Position numbers and translations under genes: made by a program. The notes beneath the pieces are model-generated. The model was not told the DNA's origin. It saw nothing but the letters and a program-made list of their open reading frames with translations, and searched no databases. Positions 44,271-52,391 of a stretch of 64,000 nt of DNA are shown piece after piece. Each line of letters starts with the position of its first letter. Position 1 is the first letter of the stretch. Origin of the DNA: Gemmatimonadaceae bacterium (lineage in GTDB: Bacteria; Gemmatimonadota; Gemmatimonadetes; Gemmatimonadales; Gemmatimonadaceae); assembly GCA_022843265.1 (NCBI GenBank), contig JALHNZ010000001.1:62001-126000 (forward strand), in the 5' to 3' direction.

Positions 44271-44295
44271 AACGGCACTCGCATGGAGTGCCGTT
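44271..44295 (-). terminator. Terminator of the tRNA operon
   Basis: Stem AACGGCACTC/GAGTGCCGTT with a 5-base loop, followed on the minus strand by TTTTGTTTTG. It lies 23 bases past tRNA-Thr, the last tRNA of the leftward operon. Confidence 0.9.
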
Positions 44296-44318
44296 GATGC
44301 GACTGCTATATAAACGAG

Positions 44319-44390
44319 AGCCACAGATCGGGATTGAACCGATGACCGCCCGATTACGAATCGGGTGCTCTACCACTGAGCTACTGTGGC
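44319..44390 (-). tRNA. tRNA-Thr(CGT)
   Basis: Acceptor GCCACAG/CTGTGGC, anticodon stem CCCGA/TCGGG around TTCGTAA (anticodon CGT), T-loop TTCAATC. Last gene of a leftward operon of seven tRNAs; no CCA encoded. Confidence 0.96.
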
Positions 44391-44485
44391 GAGGATCGGG
44401 CGAACCCGACCACCAACAAGGTGCTGCCTAAGGTGCGAACACAGGTACAGGGCGAAGTCTCTCGCCACAACACAACACGATGGTA

Positions 44486-44567
44486 TGCCCTGGCGCGGAC
44501 TCGAACCGCGAAGCCTTTCGGCACCACCCCCTCAAGATGGCGTGTCTACCAATTTCACCACCAGGGC
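44486..44567 (-). tRNA. tRNA-Leu(GAG)
   Basis: 82 nt with the long variable arm of class II tRNAs (GTGCCGAAAGGCTTC region). Acceptor GCCCTGG/CCAGGGC; loop TTGAGGG gives anticodon GAG. Confidence 0.95.
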
Positions 44568-44590
44568 AATCACCTGCAGACTCTAACCTA

Positions 44591-44665
44591 CGGGAGCGAC
44601 GGGGCTCGAACCCGCGACCTCTCGAGTGACAGTCGAGTGCTCTAACCAAACTGAGCTACGCCCCC
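44591..44665 (-). tRNA. tRNA-Asp(GTC)
   Basis: Acceptor GGGGGCG/CGCTCCC (one G-T pair), anticodon stem CTCGA/TCGAG around CTGTCAC (anticodon GTC), discriminator G as expected for Asp. Confidence 0.95.
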
Positions 44666-44694
44666 AACATTTCCTGCGCCTGCACCTGCTACAG

Positions 44695-44766
44695 TAGCCT
44701 CAACGGGAATCGAACCCGTCTCTCCACCTTGAAAGGGTAGCGTCCTAACCGATAGACGATGAGGCC
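44695..44766 (-). tRNA. tRNA-Glu(TTC)
   Basis: Acceptor GGCCTCA/TGAGGCT; loop CTTTCAA between CTACC and GGTGG gives anticodon TTC. T-arm ACGGG-TTCGATT-CCCGT. Confidence 0.95.
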
Positions 44767-44823
44767 AATCGCGGCGGTGTCGCCAATCTGTCCGACCCAC
44801 CTTCCAGCATAGCCTTCTAGCAT

Positions 44824-44894
44824 AGCGGTAACGGGATTCGAACCCGTGTTCCAGCCTTGAGAGGGCCGTGTCCTAGTCCCCTAGACGATACCGC
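44824..44894 (-). tRNA. tRNA-Glu(CTC)
   Basis: Acceptor GCGGTAT/TTACCGC with the seventh pair mismatched (T-T); loop CTCTCAA gives anticodon CTC. T-arm ACGGG-TTCGAAT-CCCGT. Confidence 0.93.
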
Positions 44895-44940
44895 CAAACG
44901 ACACCTGCAAACCTGCCAAGCCCAACAATATAAACCGGTA

Positions 44941-45013
44941 CAGGCCCGGAGGGAATCGAACCCCCAACCGCCGGTTTTGGAGACCGGTGCTCTACCAATT
45001 GAGCTACGGACCT
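44941..45013 (-). tRNA. tRNA-Trp(CCA)
   Basis: Acceptor AGGTCCG/CGGGCCT, anticodon stem CCGGT/ACCGG around CTCCAAA (anticodon CCA), discriminator G as for Trp. Confidence 0.95.
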
Positions 45014-45043
45014 AGACGCGACGCACAGGCCGCGAACTGCCAG

Positions 45044-45118
<75 letters not shown>

Positions 45119-45268
45119 ATGCTCGCTTTCGCGAGGTCCTCACCGACACACGCCTCAGCACTTTCGCTGCACGTGCACCAGAGCCCAAAAGTGTAATCTC
45201 TCAAGCCGTCTGATTCAAGGCGTGTGCGTCTCTCTCTTTACACCAGAAAGACTCACACGACTTCGTAC

Positions 45269-45835
45269 TTAGTCTTTGGCGCGATCGAGATACTCACCCG
45301 TGGCCGGATTCACACGCACGCGCGTGCCCTCAGCCACGAACTCTGGCACGTTGACCGTGACGCCGTTCTCCAACTTGGCTGGCTTCGACGACGCCGTCTT
45401 TGTGGCGCCACGCACCACCGGCGCGGTCTCGACAATCGTCAGCGTCAGCGAGTTCGGAAGCTGAATACCGATCGGCTTGCCATCGTAGTATTCCGCCAGA
45501 ATCTTCATGCCCGGCTGCATCCACGGCGCCGAATCACCGAGCGCTTCCGCGTCGAGTTCGAACTGATCGTAGTCGGCCGAGTTCATGAAATGATACGAGT
45601 CACCGCCCTGATACAGGAACTCAAGCTCGCGCGTTTCCATGGACGCCTTCTCAATCGTGTCCGCGGCGCGGAAGCGATGATCGAACGAGCTGCCTGTGCG
45701 CAGGTTCTTGAGCTTGGCCTGCACCATTGCGCGCAGGTTGCCGGGCGTATGATGCCGGAACTCGACAATGCGACACGGGTCGCCCTCGAACACGAGCACC
45801 ATGCCGCGGCGAATCTGGGTTGCCGTAAGCGCCAT
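45269..45835 (-). CDS. efp: Translation elongation factor P
   Basis: 188 residues with the three beta-barrel domains of EF-P, which frees ribosomes stalled on proline runs. The N-terminal KOW-like domain opens ATQIRRGMVLVFEGDPCRIV; the OB domains include TRELEFLYQGGDSYHFMNSA and GVTVNVPEFVAEGTRVRVNP. The exposed loop that enters the peptidyl-transferase centre reads HHTPGNLRAMVQAKLKNL. The usual modified Lys of PGKG is Asn here, with Arg two residues later. Lysylation of the EpmA type is therefore not possible at the standard position, and another way of function or modification is implied. Confidence 0.96.
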   Translation of the reverse strand: MALTATQIRRGMVLVFEGDPCRIVEFRHHTPGNLRAMVQAKLKNLRTGSSFDHRFRAADTIEKASMETRELEFLYQGGDSYHFMNSADYDQFELDAEALGDSAPWMQPGMKILAEYYDGKPIGIQLPNSLTLTIVETAPVVRGATKTASSKPAKLENGVTVNVPEFVAEGTRVRVNPATGEYLDRAKD

Positions 45836-45889
45836 AATAACCGTCAGTTACGAATGAAAAATCGGTATAAAAAGCAGTAGCCTTGAAGA

Positions 45890-46651
45890 CTACCGGACCC
45901 GGGCCGTCTGGGCAACCTCAATGAGGGGCTTGAGCACCTTCCACATATTGTCCGCGACCCGCAGCGACCCCTGCTCATTGGGGTGAATACCGTCGCCCTG
46001 ATTGAGCTGCGGGTCACCCGCGACACCGTCCAACAGGAATGGCAGGAGTGGTACGCCGGTCGCCGCCGCCGCGTCGACATACGCGTTGTGAAACCGCTGC
46101 GTGTAGTCTGCCCCGAGATTAGGCGGGGCCTCCATCTGTACCAGCGCAATGCTGGCCGCCGGCTGCTTTTGACGCACGCGGCCGATGAGCGCCACGAGCG
46201 TGGCGTGCGTGGTATCCGGATCCACACCGCGCAGACCGTCGTTGGCCCCCACCTCAAGCACCACGAGGTCCGCGGGCTCGGTCAACACCCAATCGGCACG
46301 ACGCAACGCACCCGCCGACGTCTCGCCGCTCAATCCGGCCGCCGCGATGCGCACGCGGACACCAGCGCTGTCGGCCAGACGTTGTATCAGCGCAGGCCAG
46401 GCGCTGTCGGGATCCAGCCCAAGGCCGGCCGTAAGACTGGTTCCGAGAATCACCACGCGGGGTCCGGCCGTACGATCTGTGTTCGCCGCAGCCGACGCGG
46501 CGGTGTTCGCCTCAGCGGTTGCCGCAACCGGTGCTCCCTCAGTTGATTCCGCTGCATCACGAGGCGCGCTCTCGCCGCCGCACGCCACGAGTGCCCACAG
46601 CAGGACTGCGGGCCCGATCCATACCGAACGCTTCTTCGACTCCAAACGCAT
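45890..46651 (-). CDS. SGNH-hydrolase, TesA-like arylesterase
   Basis: 253 residues. A lipoprotein-type N-terminus (LLWALVACGG) and a Glu/Ala/Thr-rich linker come before the SGNH domain. Block I is VVILGTSLTAGLG with the nucleophile Ser (GTSL instead of the common GDSL). Block II is GLSGETSAG, block III GANDGLRG and block V DGIHPN with the catalytic Asp and His. It hydrolyses thioester or aryl-ester bonds in the periplasm. Its start codon overlaps that of the divergent ABC ATPase, which mirrors the tesA/ybbA arrangement of E. coli. The ATG at 46651 was taken because it starts the signal. Confidence 0.88.
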   Translation of the reverse strand: MRLESKKRSVWIGPAVLLWALVACGGESAPRDAAESTEGAPVAATAEANTAASAAANTDRTAGPRVVILGTSLTAGLGLDPDSAWPALIQRLADSAGVRVRIAAAGLSGETSAGALRRADWVLTEPADLVVLEVGANDGLRGVDPDTTHATLVALIGRVRQKQPAASIALVQMEAPPNLGADYTQRFHNAYVDAAAATGVPLLPFLLDGVAGDPQLNQGDGIHPNEQGSLRVADNMWKVLKPLIEVAQTARVR

Positions 46652-47345
46652 GCTCGTAGCTCGCGGATTATCCAAGGATTATTCAAGCGGTGACAAACCG
46701 CTCACCGTGCTGCACGAAGTCTCGTTCGAGATTCCGCGCGGCGCCTACGTATCGATCGTGGGACCTTCAGGCAGCGGCAAAACAACGCTACTGGGTTTGC
46801 TCGCCGGACTCGATACCCCGTCGCGCGGGACAGTGTTGCTTGATGGTGCCGATATGGGCGCGTTAGGGGAAGACGCACGCGCCGCACTGCGCGGCGAAAA
46901 AGTGGGCTTTGTCTTTCAGAGCTTTCAGTTGATCCCGACGCTGACCGCCCTGGAAAATGTGCAAGTGCCGCTGGAATTGCGCGGCGAGGTGAGCACCGCC
47001 GAGGCCGCAGCGCGAGCGCGCACCCTGCTCGACCGCGTGGGATTGCATGGTCGCAGCCACCACTTCCCCACGCAACTCTCCGGTGGTGAACAGCAGCGCG
47101 TGGCCCTGGCACGTGCCTTCGTGAACGCGCCGGCGATTCTGTTTGCCGACGAACCCACGGGCAACCTCGACGGCAACACCGGCGCAAAAATCGTGGAGCT
47201 CATTGAAGAGCTCAATCGCGAACGCGGCACCACGGTGATACTGGTCACGCACGACGCCGCACTCGCCGAGCGCACACAGCGCACGATCAGGCTGGCCGAC
47301 GGCCACGTTGTACAGGACATCACACGCGAAACGGTCGCCGCATGA
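46650..47345 (+). CDS. ybbA: ABC transporter ATP-binding protein, YbbA/LolD type
   Basis: 231 residues. Walker A GPSGSGKTT, Q-loop FVFQSFQLIP, signature LSGGEQQR, Walker B ILFADEPTGNLDG and H-loop VTHD are all intact. It pairs with the following permease (ATGA overlap). In E. coli the same pair stands divergent from tesA. Substrates of this family are lipoproteins or other hydrophobic molecules. The ATG is set by the overlap with the esterase start codon (CATG). Confidence 0.93.
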   Translation: MLVARGLSKDYSSGDKPLTVLHEVSFEIPRGAYVSIVGPSGSGKTTLLGLLAGLDTPSRGTVLLDGADMGALGEDARAALRGEKVGFVFQSFQLIPTLTALENVQVPLELRGEVSTAEAAARARTLLDRVGLHGRSHHFPTQLSGGEQQRVALARAFVNAPAILFADEPTGNLDGNTGAKIVELIEELNRERGTTVILVTHDAALAERTQRTIRLADGHVVQDITRETVAA

Positions 47346-50068
47346 GCTCTGGACGCGCACCGCAAGGACTGCGACTGACCACGCTGCTGCGACTCGCCTG
47401 GCGCGAAAGTCGCACGGCGCGTCGTCGATTGGCGTTGTACATGTCGTCGATTGCACTGGGTGTGGCCGCGCTGGTGGCCATCGATTCGTTTGCGGGCAAT
47501 GTGACGCGTTCCATTCGCGAACAATCACGCGCCTTGCTCGGCGGCGACTTGCAACTCTCATCGCGGGCGTCACTGCCGGTGGTAGCAGACACCGTACTGG
47601 ACTCGCTTGCAACCGCCGGTACACGCAACGCGAGCGTGACCTCGTTTGCCTCAATGGCGCTGGCCTCGAGCGGCAGTACGCGACTCGTGCAGGTGCGCGC
47701 CGTGAGCGACGGGTATCCGTTTTACGGCACGATTGAAACGCAGCCGGCCAACCTGTGGGCCACGGCGCACGGCGACCGGCCAGTGGTGTTTGTTGATCCC
47801 GCATTGTTGGTCTCGCTCGACGCGCAGGTTGGCGACTCCATGCGGTTGGGTCGGCAGATGTTTGTGATCGCGGCAGCGCTTGGCAATGTGCCGGGTGATG
47901 CCGGCATCACATCCGTCATTGGTCCGCGCGTGTTTGTCTCCGCGCGTTGGCTCGAAACCATGGGACTGCTGCAGCTGGGCAGTCGCGCGGAATACGAAGT
48001 GGTGCTGCGTTTGCCCGATGGCGCGAACGGCGCGCGTGCAGGCAACGAGCTGGCGCGTGCGTTGCGCCGCCGCATTGATCCACGCAATGCCGATCGTGTA
48101 GCCGAAGAATCCGCGCAGGAGCGCGCCGCGGGCGCGCTTGGCGGCGGTGAACGACTGGATGACTCCGTAGGCGTGGATACGGCTACGGGACTACCGGCGG
48201 CGGTGCCGGCGCGCGTTCGCGTGCGCACGGTGGCGGACACCGAAGAAGACTTTACCGAGGCCGTCGCACGCCTCGCCGATTTTCTTTCCGTGATCGGACT
48301 CATTGCGCTGCTGCTCGGCGGTATCGGTGTGGCCAGCGGCATTCATGCATTCGTCGTCTCCAAAATCGACACAGTCGCGGTACTGCGCTGTCTCGGTGCG
48401 AGCAGTAAACAGGTGCTCACGCTGTACGTGCTGCAGGCGTTTGTGATGGGCCTGGCCGGCGCGGCGGCGGGCACTGCGCTTGGCATTGCCATTCAGTTCG
48501 CACTGCCGGGCGCAGTCAGTGAATTCCTGCCGCTCGATGTGGCCCCAACCCTCGAGTGGCGCGCAATCGCGCTCGGTCTCGCGATTGGCATCTGGGTCGC
48601 GCTCGTGTTCGCGCTGCGCCCGTTGCTCGCGCTGCGCCGCGTGTCGCCCTTGCAGGCGCTGCGCCGTGCGACCGACGAAAATGCGTTGCCGCGCGAATGG
48701 AGTGATCCGGCGCGGTTGGCGGTCGATGCGCTACTGGTGTCGAGCATTGTCGGCATTGCCATCGCGCGCACCGGTGCGGTTCGCGACGGCCTGTTCGTAT
48801 CGCTCGGTATCACGGTCGCGGTGCTGGTGCTGTGGGCTGCATCAACGCTGCTTATTCGCGTAGCCCGCAAGAGTGTGCAGGCGAGCTGGCCCTTCGCGCT
48901 CCGACAGGGCATTGCCAATCTGTATCGCCCAGCCAATCAGACGCGCGCTGTCACGCTGGCACTGGGCTTTGGCGCGTTCCTGCTCTCCACGGTGTATCTC
49001 GTGCAGAGTAATCTGCTCAAACGATTTGAAATCGCGGATTCGGCGGCAGCGGGCAACCTGCTCTTCTTTGATGTGCAGGATGATCAGATCGAGGCGCTCG
49101 ACACGCTCATCGTAGCCAGTGGCGCACCAATTGTTGAACGCACGCCGATTGTGACGATGCGATTGTCGGCCATTAACGCACAAAGTGCACAGTCGTTGTT
49201 GCGTGACACCCTCGTGGCTCGTGCCAACTGGACGTTGCGTCGCGAGTACCGCTCATCGTACCGCGATTCGCTATCACCGTCGGAAAAGTTGATCAAGGGC
49301 GAGTGGACCGCAGATCCCGTGGCACGGGAGAAGCGACGCGGTGCCGATGGTCCGTATGAAGTGTCGCTCGAACAAGGGCTGGCCGACGATTTGCAAGCGG
49401 GTCTTGGCGACACGCTGGTGTGGGACGTGCAAGGCGTGCGTGTACGCAGTGTGGTGACGAGCATTCGCGAAGTGAACTGGGCGCGCTTTGAGACCAACTT
49501 TTTTGCGGTGTTCGCGCCAGAAGCGCTGCGCGCCGCGCCGCAGCAGTTCGTGGTGATTGCCAATGTGGCCGATCAAACCACGCTGGCGCGCATTCAGCGC
49601 GATGCGGTGCGTCGATTCCCCAACGTGTCGAGTCTCGACTTGTCGGTCATTCGCAATACGATTGGCAGCATTGTGGACCGTGTCACCGTGGCGATCCGAT
49701 TCCTTGGTGTCTTCTGCCTGGCAATTGGTGTGCCGGTGCTGTTCAGCGCCGTCGCGGCCACACGTCGCGCCCGACTGCGTGAGGGCGTGCTGTTGCGCAC
49801 GCTCGGTGCATCGCGCGCACTCGTGCAGCGCGTGTTGTTCACCGAGTATGCCGCACTGGGTGTACTCGGCGCATTCACCGGCATGTTGCTCGCATTTGGC
49901 GGCGCGTGGGCGCTGATGCGCTGGGTGTTTGACGGCACCTTTGTGCCGGCGTGGGGCGCGGCCGCCGCGATCATCGGCGCGATGGTCACCTTGACCGTTG
50001 GCATTGGACTGCTCACCAGTCGCGATGTGCACCGCGAAACGCCAATGGCGGTGCTGCGCGACGCGTGA
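47342..50068 (+). CDS. ybbP: FtsX-like ABC permease, YbbP type
   Basis: 908 residues with duplicated FtsX domains. There is an N-terminal helix (near LALYMSSIALGVAALVAIDS), a periplasmic domain, three helices at about 320-430, a second set in the middle and three helices at the C-terminus. IHAFVVSKIDTVAVLRCLGA and LREGVLLRTLGASRALVQR are the two copies of the conserved FtsX loop. The double layout matches YbbP. It forms an exporter with the ATPase before it and is coupled to it. The function is probably lipid or lipoprotein release linked to the neighbouring esterase; substrate unknown. Confidence 0.92.
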   Translation: MSSGRAPQGLRLTTLLRLAWRESRTARRRLALYMSSIALGVAALVAIDSFAGNVTRSIREQSRALLGGDLQLSSRASLPVVADTVLDSLATAGTRNASVTSFASMALASSGSTRLVQVRAVSDGYPFYGTIETQPANLWATAHGDRPVVFVDPALLVSLDAQVGDSMRLGRQMFVIAAALGNVPGDAGITSVIGPRVFVSARWLETMGLLQLGSRAEYEVVLRLPDGANGARAGNELARALRRRIDPRNADRVAEESAQERAAGALGGGERLDDSVGVDTATGLPAAVPARVRVRTVADTEEDFTEAVARLADFLSVIGLIALLLGGIGVASGIHAFVVSKIDTVAVLRCLGASSKQVLTLYVLQAFVMGLAGAAAGTALGIAIQFALPGAVSEFLPLDVAPTLEWRAIALGLAIGIWVALVFALRPLLALRRVSPLQALRRATDENALPREWSDPARLAVDALLVSSIVGIAIARTGAVRDGLFVSLGITVAVLVLWAASTLLIRVARKSVQASWPFALRQGIANLYRPANQTRAVTLALGFGAFLLSTVYLVQSNLLKRFEIADSAAAGNLLFFDVQDDQIEALDTLIVASGAPIVERTPIVTMRLSAINAQSAQSLLRDTLVARANWTLRREYRSSYRDSLSPSEKLIKGEWTADPVAREKRRGADGPYEVSLEQGLADDLQAGLGDTLVWDVQGVRVRSVVTSIREVNWARFETNFFAVFAPEALRAAPQQFVVIANVADQTTLARIQRDAVRRFPNVSSLDLSVIRNTIGSIVDRVTVAIRFLGVFCLAIGVPVLFSAVAATRRARLREGVLLRTLGASRALVQRVLFTEYAALGVLGAFTGMLLAFGGAWALMRWVFDGTFVPAWGAAAAIIGAMVTLTVGIGLLTSRDVHRETPMAVLRDA

Positions 50069-50070
50069 CG

Positions 50071-50156
50071 CGGGTGTGAACGGCTACTCGCGCGGCGACG
50101 GTATCACGTCGCGCGGGTGTGAACGGCTACTCGCGCGGCAACGGTATCACGTCGCG
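50071..50156. repeat. Two tandem 43-bp repeats
   Basis: CGGGTGTGAACGGCTACTCG-type 43-base units at 50071-50113 and 50114-50156 differ at one position (GGCGACGG/GGCAACGG); a partial third copy (CGGGTCGC) follows. They lie between the converging permease and lipoprotein genes. Possibly a terminator region duplicated by slippage. Confidence 0.75.
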
Positions 50157-50192
50157 CGGGTCGCACGGTGTTGTGTGGCGCGCTGGCGAGTA

Positions 50193-51014
50193 TCAGCGGC
50201 GCGTGATCACGCCATGCTTGGGTTGACCACTCGTGGTGATCCACACGCGAGAGCCTGCATACGGCTGTAGATCAAAAGGAACGCGCGCCAGTGGAAGACG
50301 CCCACCGCCGGTCAGCCGCAGTGACCAGGCGCCATTGTCATTCTGCAGGATGCCATCGGCCACTGGTGCGCCATTGTAACCGCGCACGGCAAACGTGCTG
50401 ACGACCAGATCACGAGCATTTGTCCGCACGCCGCGTACCACCACTTCCAGACCTTCCAGTCGCGCCAGCTCGGCGGTAGCCATGCCGCTAAGCGTGACTG
50501 GATTTGTCGACATGGGGGTGTTGAGCGACAGCGGTGCACCGCCTGCCACCTCGGGTCCGATCACCACACCGCGCAACGTATCCGCAGTGGCGCGACCAGC
50601 GTTCGCCGCGTCGCGTTCGGTTTGACGCATTGCCGCCGCGCGCGCGAGCGAATCACCGCGCGCCGTCGCGCGCAACGTCATCGCGTCACCCGTACCCGTC
50701 GGCGCGCTTGGACCAGCGAGCAAGCTTGTGTCCATCTCCATCGGCTCTGTGATCGCGGCCGCGCCCACCCGTGCGAGCGTCGATGGATCCAGTTCTCCCG
50801 CCGCGACGCGCGCCAATGTGTCGGCGATCGCCTGCTCCGCGAGAATGAGCCGGGCCATGGAATCGCCGCGTTCCGCGGCCGCCTCAAGCTCCGCCGGAGA
50901 ATCCGGCAACCCAACTTCCCGCTCGCGCGCGTCGCCGCCGCACGCGGCACACAAAAAGAGTGCGCCTGCACTCAACACCTGTCGTACCACGCTGCTGTGT
51001 GAAGTGACTGACAT
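50193..51014 (-). CDS. Putative lipoprotein, hypothetical
   Basis: 273 residues, with a lipoprotein signal (SAGALFLCAAC) and a long Ala/Asp/Glu/Arg-rich helical region (about 30-165). A C-terminal beta-rich domain (about 170-273) follows with LEVVVRGVRTNARDLVVSTF and VPFDLQPYAGSRVWITTSGQ. The last part could be a small OB-like or copper-binding-like fold, but no family is recognised. The ATG at 51014 gives the shortest leader; 51038 is also possible. Confidence 0.75.
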   Translation of the reverse strand: MSVTSHSSVVRQVLSAGALFLCAACGGDAREREVGLPDSPAELEAAAERGDSMARLILAEQAIADTLARVAAGELDPSTLARVGAAAITEPMEMDTSLLAGPSAPTGTGDAMTLRATARGDSLARAAAMRQTERDAANAGRATADTLRGVVIGPEVAGGAPLSLNTPMSTNPVTLSGMATAELARLEGLEVVVRGVRTNARDLVVSTFAVRGYNGAPVADGILQNDNGAWSLRLTGGGRLPLARVPFDLQPYAGSRVWITTSGQPKHGVITRR

Positions 51015-51147
51015 ACCACCATCATGCATGGTCTGCATGTGCTCGCGCCAGTAGGGGTAGAACGGTCAGGATCGTTACGACGGGCGCACAATGCCGGGAG
51101 TGTGACGCTGGGTGACGCCAGCCACGTGCAGGCGTCATCCCGATGTT

Positions 51148-52077
51148 ATGACGAACCACGGAACTCCCCACGCCCCGGACACGCTGACCATCCGCGACTG
51201 GGAACACGCGAATGACGACGGAATCTCCTATGGCGCGCGAGCGTCGTGGGAGCACGCGCACGCGCACTTCCTGCAGGCGCTTGAGCTCGCACCGGAGTAC
51301 GCCGACGCGCCGCTCGTCCACGCGGTATTGCTTGGCAACCTCGCACAGTCGCAGTTCCGGCTGGGTGACACCGATGGTGCGATTCAGTCGGCGCGTCGCG
51401 CGCTGGCCGCCCGCATGCTGTCCTGCGAAGATGACGGCGACGCTCCCATGGCGCGCATCCGTTCCGATCTGGCCGTCTACCTCGCGGCCAGCGGTGCGCA
51501 CGAAGAGGCCGAGGCCACCCTCAGCGTGGCGCGCGCCTCGCTGGAGTGGCGTTACGGTGATGAAGACATGCGACTGATAACGGTCCTCGAAAATCAGGCC
51601 CGCATCGCGCTGGCTTCGGGGCGTCCGTCGGCCGCCGAACCCGCGCTGCTCCGTCTCCACGCGCTGCTTGTTGATGCGGGTGAGGATCCGGCGCGCCTCA
51701 ATCCGCTCTTCGCTTTGGTTAGCGCGTCGCGTGTGCAGTCAGACAGCGGACCCGTCACTGCAAAAGACGCGTTCAGCCCGGACGAGTCCGATTCAATGGA
51801 CGTGTTCACGGCGGTATCAGACACATCCGCCACGCCGCCGCGCTCCGACTTGCTAAGCGACGATGCCTTCGATCTGATCGACGATGCGCCACACCAGCCC
51901 ATGCGATCACCAAGTGCATACGCGATTCGCATGGAAGGGCTGGTGGAACCTGGCCTGCATTCCACGCCATCGGCACCGGCACACACCAACCCGCTGGGAT
52001 TTGAGGTGCAGTACGGCATCCCGCAGGAACTGCTGCTGGAAAGCAGCACGCCGCTCGACGCCAACGAACGCGACTGA
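51148..52077 (+). CDS. TPR-repeat protein
   Basis: 309 residues. Two to three tetratricopeptide-like helix pairs at about 20-160 (SWEHAHAHFLQALELAPEYA; LAQSQFRLGDTDGAIQSARR; ARIRSDLAVYLAASGAHEEA) serve as protein-protein adaptors. The rest is low-complexity and acidic. No signal peptide. The partner is unknown. It ends 2 bases from the convergent infA stop, without a clear terminator. Confidence 0.8.
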   Translation: MTNHGTPHAPDTLTIRDWEHANDDGISYGARASWEHAHAHFLQALELAPEYADAPLVHAVLLGNLAQSQFRLGDTDGAIQSARRALAARMLSCEDDGDAPMARIRSDLAVYLAASGAHEEAEATLSVARASLEWRYGDEDMRLITVLENQARIALASGRPSAAEPALLRLHALLVDAGEDPARLNPLFALVSASRVQSDSGPVTAKDAFSPDESDSMDVFTAVSDTSATPPRSDLLSDDAFDLIDDAPHQPMRSPSAYAIRMEGLVEPGLHSTPSAPAHTNPLGFEVQYGIPQELLLESSTPLDANERD

Positions 52078-52079
52078 CG

Positions 52080-52301
52080 TCAGTTCTTGTGGCGGAAGGT
52101 GATGCGGCCGCGCGTGAGATCGTACGGCGACACTTCGACCGTGACACGGTCTCCGGCGAGTACACGAATACGATTGCGGCGCATATTGCCCGCCAGTGTC
52201 GTCAACACTTCATGTCCGCTCTGCACCGTCACGCGAAACGTCGCATTGGGCAGCAATTCGGTGACAGTTCCTTCAAGTTCGATCGCGTCCTGCTTACTCA
52301 T
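52080..52301 (-). CDS. infA: Translation initiation factor IF-1
   Basis: 73 residues, the exact size of IF-1, a single OB-fold (S1) domain that binds the ribosomal A site during initiation. Motifs: [20 protein letters not shown] and [20 protein letters not shown], ending [10 protein letters not shown]. The ATG follows AGGAAA at proper spacing. It stands alone, not in a ribosomal operon, which is common outside Gamma-proteobacteria and Firmicutes. Confidence 0.97.
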   Translation of the reverse strand: MSKQDAIELEGTVTELLPNATFRVTVQSGHEVLTTLAGNMRRNRIRVLAGDRVTVEVSPYDLTRGRITFRHKN

Positions 52302-52391
52302 GTATTTCCTGTGGTAGTGCTGAAACGTGCGGCCCGACAATGGGCCCGGTGGGAGTGCACGACTCCCGGGCAACCTCGTAATCTACGTTGA

